In this document: one piece after another, positions 59,071 through 64,000 of the stretch
Numbering within the stretch: position 1 is the stretch's first letter
How the letters are laid out: every line of letters starts with the position of its first letter
DNA from: Streptomyces sp. SDr-06
GTDB taxonomy: Bacteria > Actinomycetota > Actinomycetes > Streptomycetales > Streptomycetaceae
Length of the DNA: 64,000 bases
NCBI RefSeq assembly: GCF_003324565.1
Contig: NZ_QOLA01000004.1
Coordinates: 124,001 to 188,000 of the forward strand
Reading direction: 5' to 3'
The notes under the pieces: model-generated
Told to the model about the DNA's origin: nothing
The model's database searches: none
What the model saw: only the letters and a program-made list of their open reading frames with translations
Translations under genes and position numbers: made by a program

Positions 59071-59098
59071 AAAGCCCCCCGCTTTCGCGAGGGGCTTT
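59071..59098 (-). terminator. hairpin downstream of tRNA-Lys copy 2
   Basis: AAAGCCCC / GGGGCTTT with a 12-base loop that itself can pair (CGC/GCG), 10 bp past the tRNA 3' end. Confidence 0.7.
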
Positions 59099-59107
59099 CT
59101 CTGTCTG

Positions 59108-59181
59108 TGCGCCGCCAGGGACTCGAACCCCGGACCCGCTGATTAAGAGTCAGCTGCTCTAACCAACTGAGCTAGCGGCGC
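59108..59181 (-). tRNA. tRNA-Lys (anticodon CUU), copy 2
   Basis: Same sequence, anticodon and structure as copy 1 (50975-51048); identity extends slightly beyond the gene to 83 bp in total (59107-59189). Confidence 0.97.
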
Positions 59182-59254
59182 CTGCTGACAGAGAAAATAC
59201 TACCTGGTCCTCCGGGGTGCTCATGACCACCCCGGGGCCGGGCCGCGCGGGCGG

Positions 59255-60013
59255 TCAGATGGCCAGCGAGAGCACCACGGGGGCGGCCCGGCGGTTGAGG
59301 GTGTCGGCCGCAGCGCGCAGCCGGTGGGCGTGCTCGATCGGCATCGACAGGGCCAGGCAGCCGACGGCCGAGCCCGCGGTCAGCGGCACGGCCGCGCAGA
59401 CCGTGCCCACCGCGTACTCCTGGAGGTCGAGCACCGGCACGGTGGCCGGCTGGCTGTCGAGCTTGGAGAAGAGGACCTTCTCGCTGGTGATCGTCCGGGA
59501 GGTGAGCCGGGCGATCTTGTGGCGCGAGAGGTGGTCGCGGCGGCCGTTCTGGTCGAGCTGGGTGAGCAGGCACTTGCCGACCGCGCTCGCGTGGGCCGCC
59601 GACTTGAAATCGACCCACTCGTTCACCTTCGGCGCGGTCGGCCCGTCCGCGTACTGGGTGATCTTGACCTCGCCGTCGATGTAGCGGCTGATGTAGACGG
59701 CCGCGCCCACCGAGTCGCGCAGCGACGTGAGGGTGTCCTGGAGCTTGGTCTCCAGGGCCTGCTGGCGGGCGGCGCCCGAGCCGAGCAGGACCATCGAGTC
59801 GCCGATCACATAGGCGCCGTCGGCCACCTGCTCCACGTACCCCTCGCGCCGCAGCATGAGCAGCATGGAGGTCAGATGGGCGGTGGGCAGACCCGTCTCC
59901 CGCGCGATCTGGACATCGGTCACACCCCCGCCGTGCCTGGAGATCGCCTCCAGGACCCGCAGGACGTACTGCACCGAGTGGAACGGCGCGGTCGGCTCCG
60001 GCTTCAGCGCCAC
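59255..60013 (-). CDS. IclR-family transcriptional regulator
   Basis: A 252-residue regulator. Winged HTH at 15-75 (SVQYVLRVLEAISRHGGGVT, ARETGLPTAHLTSMLLMLRR) and the IclR effector domain (SVGAAVYISRYIDGEVKIT, HASAVGKCLLTQL, YAVGTVCAAVPLTAG). GTG 60013 is the start. It is upstream of the ehu-type transporter operon on the same strand, so it may control it, but the distance and the orientation (transcription moves away) leave that open. Confidence 0.92.
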   Translation of the reverse strand: MALKPEPTAPFHSVQYVLRVLEAISRHGGGVTDVQIARETGLPTAHLTSMLLMLRREGYVEQVADGAYVIGDSMVLLGSGAARQQALETKLQDTLTSLRDSVGAAVYISRYIDGEVKITQYADGPTAPKVNEWVDFKSAAHASAVGKCLLTQLDQNGRRDHLSRHKIARLTSRTITSEKVLFSKLDSQPATVPVLDLQEYAVGTVCAAVPLTAGSAVGCLALSMPIEHAHRLRAAADTLNRRAAPVVLSLAI

Positions 60014-60223
60014 GGTTTCCCCCTAGCAGGTCGAACTGCGAAGGTGGCAGGTCTGCCCTTCCACGATAGCCGCCAAGACCCGTTTCCGGTGGGGATGTTG
60101 ACAAGATTGGTGGCGCGCTTCAGGGCTCTGTCCTGGGGCGCGCCACCATGGCATATGCCAGAGTCATGATCGGGGGCGCTTAGATGGCCGGAACGTGAGG
60201 TCAGCGTCGCGCACGGCGCGTGC

Positions 60224-61003
60224 TCAGGCGATCGCGCCCAGGAACTCCCGCGTACGCTCGTGTTCCGGTTCGCCGAAGATCTGCTCCGGCGAACCGGCCT
60301 CGATGACCTTGCCCGCGTCGAACATCATCACCTCGTCCGAGATGTCCCGCGCGAAGCTCATCTCGTGCGTGACGCAGAGCATCGTGATGTCGGTCGTCCG
60401 GGCGATGTCGCGCAGCAGGTCGAGCACGCCGGCCACCAGCTCCGGGTCGAGCGCGGAGGTCACCTCGTCAAGGAGCAGCACCTCGGGCCGCATCGCGAGC
60501 GCCCGCGCGATGGCGACGCGCTGCTGCTGCCCGCCGGACAGCTGCGCGGGCTTCGCGTCGCGCTTCCCGTCCAGGCCCACCAGGTCGAGCAGTTCGCGCG
60601 CCCGCGCCTCGGCCTCGTCGGGGCTCATGCCCAGCACCCGCACCGGCGCCTCGGTGATGTTGCGCAGCACGCTCATGTTGGGGAACAGGTTGAACTGCTG
60701 GAAGACCATCCCGATCTTCTTGCGGGCCTCCCGGCGCTCCTTCTCACCGGCCGGGTACAGCCGGGTCCCGTTGACCTGGATGATGCCGGAGTCGGGCGTC
60801 TCCAGAGTCATGAGGAGCCGCAGGATCGTGGTCTTGCCGGAGCCCGACGGGCCGATCAGGGTGACGTGCCTGCCCTTGCGGGCGGTGAAGCAGAGGTCGT
60901 CGAGGACGGTGTTGTCGCCGAAGCGCTTGGTGACGTTCTCGAAGCGGATCAGCTCGGCGCCGGTCTGCCGGACGGGGTTCTCGATCTGGGTTTCAGCGGA
61001 CAA
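60224..61003 (-). CDS. ehuA: amino-acid-type ABC importer ATPase (EhuA)
   Basis: A 259-residue ATPase: Walker A GPSGSGKTT, Q loop VFQQFNLFPNMSVL, signature LSGGQQQR, Walker B VLLLDEVTSALDP and His-switch CVTHEMSFARDIS. The polar amino-acid family. The frame begins at TTG 61003 (GGAGCG just upstream), overlapping the end of ehuD by 11 nt; no ATG lies near. Last gene of the ehuBCDA unit. Ectoine specificity rests on gene order and on the binding protein. Confidence 0.88.
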   Translation of the reverse strand: MSAETQIENPVRQTGAELIRFENVTKRFGDNTVLDDLCFTARKGRHVTLIGPSGSGKTTILRLLMTLETPDSGIIQVNGTRLYPAGEKERREARKKIGMVFQQFNLFPNMSVLRNITEAPVRVLGMSPDEAEARARELLDLVGLDGKRDAKPAQLSGGQQQRVAIARALAMRPEVLLLDEVTSALDPELVAGVLDLLRDIARTTDITMLCVTHEMSFARDISDEVMMFDAGKVIEAGSPEQIFGEPEHERTREFLGAIA

Positions 61004-61643
61004 GGCGGCGCTCCAGGGCTCGTACGAACAGCGAAGCCGGATAGGCGATGAGGATGAAGGCGACGCCGACGACGGTCAGCGGCTCGGTGTACTGAAAGGT
61101 GCTCGCCCCCGCCAGGCGGGCCTGCTGGAGCATCTCCAGGACGCTGATCCCGGCGAGCAGCGGAGTGTCCTTCAGCATGGAGATGACGTAGTTGCCGAGC
61201 GCGGGCGCGATGCGGCGGACCGCCTGCGGCAGGATCACCGCGAACCAGGTGCGGTGCGCGGGCAGGCTCAGCGCGGTCGCCGCCTCCCACTGGCCCTTGG
61301 GCACGGCCTCGATGCCGGCCCGGTAGACCTGCGCGGTGTACGTCGAGTAGTGCAGGCCGATGGCGAGGACGCCGGTGGTCAGCGCGGAGAACTTCACGCC
61401 CCACTCCGGCAGCACGAAGAACAGGAAGAACAGCTGCACCAGCAGCGGCGTGGTGCGGACGAACTCCGTGATCAGGTTGACGGGCCAGCGAACGAAGCGG
61501 GTCGGGGCCCGGAAGGCCAGCGCCCACACCAGGCCCAGGCTGAAGGAGATGAGCGAGCCGAGCGCCAGGATCTGCAGCGTGGTGAGCACGCCCTCCCAGA
61601 AACGCGGCATGAAGTCCCAGACGGCGGACCAGTCCCAGGTCAT
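60993..61643 (-). CDS. ehuD: ABC importer permease (EhuD)
   Basis: A 216-residue polar amino-acid permease with about five helices. The EAA loop is WEAATALSLPAHRTWFAVIL. ATG 61643 overlaps the ehuC stop by 4 nt (ATGA). It works as partner of EhuC. Confidence 0.87.
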   Translation of the reverse strand: MTWDWSAVWDFMPRFWEGVLTTLQILALGSLISFSLGLVWALAFRAPTRFVRWPVNLITEFVRTTPLLVQLFFLFFVLPEWGVKFSALTTGVLAIGLHYSTYTAQVYRAGIEAVPKGQWEAATALSLPAHRTWFAVILPQAVRRIAPALGNYVISMLKDTPLLAGISVLEMLQQARLAGASTFQYTEPLTVVGVAFILIAYPASLFVRALERRLVR

Positions 61644-62380
61644 CGGAGGTCACCTCGCGCTGTCGTGCCGCCCACGGCGACGGGCTTGTTCGCCTTCACG
61701 CCCGGTGAGCCGCCACCCGGGGGCGCGGTGCTCACCCCGAGGTTCGCCTTGGTGCGGCGTTCGAGCGCCTTCATCCCGCGCGTGATGCCGAAGGCGAGCA
61801 CGAAGTAGATGAGCAGCGTGAGGGAGTAGATCTGCGCGCTGTCCTGCGTCGCGAGCCGCACCAGGTACGCGGCGAACGACACGTCGCCCACGCCGAGCAG
61901 CGAGACCAGGGCGGTCCCCTTGAGCAGCTCGATCAGCAGGTTGCAGAACGGCGGGATCATCTCCGGCACCGCCTGCGGCAGCAGCACCAGACGCATCCGC
62001 TGCCACGGCGTGAAGCTGAGCGCGATGCCCGCCTCGCGCTGGGCCGGGGCCACCGAGTTCAGCGCGCCGCGCACGATCTCCGCGCCGTACGCACCGTAGG
62101 ACAGGCCCAGCGCGAGGACCGCCGCCCACATCGGGACCAGCTGCCAGCCCGCGAGCGGCGGCAGCACGAAGAACAGCCAGAACATCAGCACCAGGGCCGA
62201 GGTCCCGCGGAAGATCTCCGTGTAGACGGCCGCCAGGAAACGGACCGAGCGGGAGCGGTGGGTGCGGGCGATGCCGACACCGAAGGCGACGGCCGCGGCC
62301 AACGCGGCGCTGTACACGGTCAGTTGGACCGTGATCCAGATTCCCGGCAGCACCCAGTGCTGCCACAGTCCCGCCGTCAT
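61640..62380 (-). CDS. ehuC: ABC importer permease (EhuC)
   Basis: A 246-residue permease of the same kind as EhuD, with the loop QREAGIALSFTPWQRMRLVL and a Lys/Gly/Thr-rich C-terminal tail. ATG 62380 overlaps the ehuB stop codon (ATGA). The upstream GTG at 62386 would add two residues. Confidence 0.87.
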   Translation of the reverse strand: MTAGLWQHWVLPGIWITVQLTVYSAALAAAVAFGVGIARTHRSRSVRFLAAVYTEIFRGTSALVLMFWLFFVLPPLAGWQLVPMWAAVLALGLSYGAYGAEIVRGALNSVAPAQREAGIALSFTPWQRMRLVLLPQAVPEMIPPFCNLLIELLKGTALVSLLGVGDVSFAAYLVRLATQDSAQIYSLTLLIYFVLAFGITRGMKALERRTKANLGVSTAPPGGGSPGVKANKPVAVGGTTARGDLR

Positions 62381-63255
62381 CGGCACAGCTCCTTGGCGGT
62401 CAGGGTGGTCATCTCGTCCTGGGTGAAGCCGAAGGGCTTCAGGATCCGGAACAGCTCGCCGCTCTGCTTCATGCGGTGGATCTCGGCGTTGAACGCGTCG
62501 CGCAGCTCACCGTCGGTGGGCCGGAAACCGAAGCCGCCGCCGTCGATCTTCTTCTTGCCGTCGACGACCGCCGCGAACGGCTGGGTGGCCTCGGCCTTCG
62601 CGCTCTTCTTCACGACCTCCCGCACGGTGAGGGAGGTGCCCGCGAACACGTCCACCCGGCCCGACTCGACCGCGTTCAGGCCCGCCACCTGGTCCTGGAG
62701 GATGACGATGTCGCCCTCGGGGTAGCCGGCGGCGGTGGCGTGGCCGATCTCCGCGTAGCCGGTGCCCGTCGCGAACCGCGCCTTGGCGCGGACCACGTCC
62801 TCGTAGCTGTGCAGGTTCTTCGGGTTGCCCTTGCGGACGATGAACGCGTCCAGCATCTGGTATTCGGGGTCGGCGAACAGGACCTGCGCGCAGCGTTCCT
62901 TGTTGATGTACATCCCGGCGGACACGACGTCGAACTGCTGGGAGTTGAGCCCCGGGATCAGCGAGGAGAAGTCGGTGGCCACGGGCTGCACGCGGTCGAT
63001 GCCGAGCCGCTTGAAGATCACCTTGGCGAGTTCGGGAGCCTCGCCGGTGAACTCGCCCTGCTCGTTCACATACCCGTACGGAACCTCACCGGCGATGCCG
63101 AGGCGCACCGTCCCCTGCGACTTGAGGCGGGCGAGGGCGCCGCCCTGGGGGACGCGTGAGCAGGCGGCGGCGCCGGTGAGCGCGACGGCGGCGGCGCCGG
63201 TGAGCAGGGTTCGCCTGGGTATGGAGGGTCTGGGGCGTGAGGTAGCTCGGGCCAT
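62377..63255 (-). CDS. ehuB: ectoine-type substrate-binding lipoprotein (EhuB)
   Basis: A 292-residue binding protein with a Tat-type lipoprotein signal: the twin arginines in IPRRTLLTG, then AAACS with the lipidated Cys. The mature fold is that of the polar amino-acid binding family: GTVRLGIAGEVPYGYVNE, GLNSQQFDVVSAGMYINKE, and GYAEIGHATAAGYPEGDIV. EhuB proteins bind ectoine and hydroxyectoine, compatible solutes used as carbon or nitrogen source. ATG 63255 is preferred; ATG 63288 is an alternative 11 codons upstream. Confidence 0.85.
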   Translation of the reverse strand: MARATSRPRPSIPRRTLLTGAAAVALTGAAACSRVPQGGALARLKSQGTVRLGIAGEVPYGYVNEQGEFTGEAPELAKVIFKRLGIDRVQPVATDFSSLIPGLNSQQFDVVSAGMYINKERCAQVLFADPEYQMLDAFIVRKGNPKNLHSYEDVVRAKARFATGTGYAEIGHATAAGYPEGDIVILQDQVAGLNAVESGRVDVFAGTSLTVREVVKKSAKAEATQPFAAVVDGKKKIDGGGFGFRPTDGELRDAFNAEIHRMKQSGELFRILKPFGFTQDEMTTLTAKELCR

Positions 63256-63331
63256 GGCGGCGCGGCTACCCCCCTTTATGCGGCCCATGCCCCCTATTTT
63301 TCGAGACGCGGCCCGGCGCCGCCTCCGGGAC

Positions 63332-64000
63332 TCACCCCCTCGGGCGCTCCCCGAACGCCGCGGCGGCCCGCAGCGCCACCTCGTCCCGGTGGCGCGCCGC
63401 GATCAGCTGGAGGCCGATGGGGAGGCCGTCCGCGTCCGTGCCGACCGGGACCGACACCGCCGGCTGCTGGGTCAGGTTGAACGGGTACGTGAACGGCGTC
63501 CACCCCGTCCAGCGGCGCGGCCCCGGGCCCGCGGGGGTCTCCCGGCCCGCCGCGAAGGCGGTGATCGGCAGGGTGGGCGTCGCCAGCAGGTCGTAGCGCT
63601 GGTGGAAGCGGGCCATCCGGTGGCCCAGACCGGTGCGGGCGGTCTCGGCGGTCAGGAGCTCCAGGGCGGACAGCCGGGCGCCCTGTGCGGCGATCTCGCG
63701 CAGCCCGGGGTCGAGCAACTCCCGCTGCCGTGCTCCCAGTCGGGCGACGATGTGGGCCGCCCCCGCGTTCCACAGGGTGTGGAAGACGTCCACCGGGTCC
63801 GCGAAGTCGGGGTCGGCCTCCTCCACGTACGCCCCGAGGTCGGCGAGGCGGGTCACCGCGGCCCGTACCGCCGCCGCCACCTCGGGGTGCACCGCCACCT
63901 GTCCGCCGAAGGAGGGCGAGTAGGCGACGCGCAGCCCCTTGACGCCTGCCGCCGGGTCCTCGGGAAGGGCCGCCGCGTACGACCGGGCCGGGGGTTCGAG
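63332..64000 (-). CDS. amidase-family protein, N-terminus outside window
   Basis: The C-terminal 222 residues of an amidase signature (AS) family enzyme. Recognisable parts: LRVAYSPSFGG, VDVFHTLWNAGAAHIVARLG, RYDLLATPTLPITAF, WTPFTYPFNLTQQPAVSVPV (substrate-binding tail) and DGLPIGLQLIAAR. The catalytic Lys-Ser-Ser triad lies in the missing part. It hydrolyses an amide; with the ehu genes it may act on an imported nitrogen compound, an inference from the neighbours. Confidence 0.9.
   Translation of the reverse strand, partial: LEPPARSYAAALPEDPAAGVKGLRVAYSPSFGGQVAVHPEVAAAVRAAVTRLADLGAYVEEADPDFADPVDVFHTLWNAGAAHIVARLGARQRELLDPGLREIAAQGARLSALELLTAETARTGLGHRMARFHQRYDLLATPTLPITAFAAGRETPAGPGPRRWTGWTPFTYPFNLTQQPAVSVPVGTDADGLPIGLQLIAARHRDEVALRAAAAFGERPRG

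Overview
The window is chromosomal DNA from a Streptomyces-like actinomycete. Coding density is high, G/C dominates third positions, GTG and TTG starts are frequent, many genes overlap at stop/start codons, and many starts lie only 6-7 nt downstream of a TAGGCT-like -10 box, which suggests leaderless transcripts. Gene content at the left end (nagE2, nagE1, nagF, rph, lipoprotein, rdgB, tRNA-Leu, bcp) matches from memory the GlcNAc-PTS neighbourhood of Streptomyces coelicolor.

Layout. 1-6.4 kb: N-acetylglucosamine PTS genes under DasR (dre) operators, RNA and nucleotide housekeeping genes, a tRNA-Leu(UAG), a thiol peroxidase, a GroES-like protein, and a guanidinium-exporter gene behind a guanidine-III riboswitch. 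6.4-16.2 kb: a class A penicillin-binding protein, a three-gene ABC-2 exporter, DUF1707 and DUF445 proteins, a GDSL esterase and a small membrane protein.

16.4-26.2 kb is the accessory region. It holds an HTH regulator with a small partner gene, then a compact modification/restriction island: a wHTH/zinc-ribbon (HNH-like) protein, a ParB-like protein, a SNF2-type helicase, a C5-cytosine DNA methyltransferase, a Vsr mismatch endonuclease, an unrecognised protein with two TTA codons, and a NaeI-family type IIE restriction endonuclease with its active-site residues intact. A ParB/SNF2/HNH set packed next to a NaeI-type system is the most interesting thing in the window.

26.2-40 kb is ordinary core: a SEC-C protein, a class E sortase, a DUF3311/solute:sodium symporter pair, an MFS exporter with a divergent HxlR regulator and twin operators, a YidC homologue, an FAH-family hydrolase, an LPDTG surface protein, a Gfo/Idh oxidoreductase with a ROK repressor, and a second sortase substrate (LAATG). 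40.3-47.3 kb is a phosphonate uptake and catabolism cluster: GntR regulator, FAD oxidoreductase, phosphonatase-like hydrolase, and an ABC importer with ATPase, two permeases and a lipoprotein. 47.4-57.3 kb has an HAD phosphatase, a class F sortase, a GH6 glucanase, a wall-associated peptidase-like protein with an SPFH partner, a DasR-linked lytic polysaccharide monooxygenase, an acyl-CoA ligase and an SGNH lipase. 57.3-64 kb has an MFS drug exporter, an IclR regulator and an ectoine-type ABC importer (ehuBCDA order) followed by a partial amidase. Two identical tRNA-Lys(CUU) genes sit 8.1 kb apart.

Functional threads: DasR operators tie the GlcNAc importer (left) to the chitin/cellulose-active LPMO (right). 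Two sortases and two anchored substrates are encoded at separate places. No CRISPR array, transposase, rRNA or prophage genes were seen. All homology calls are from reading the proteins, without database searches.
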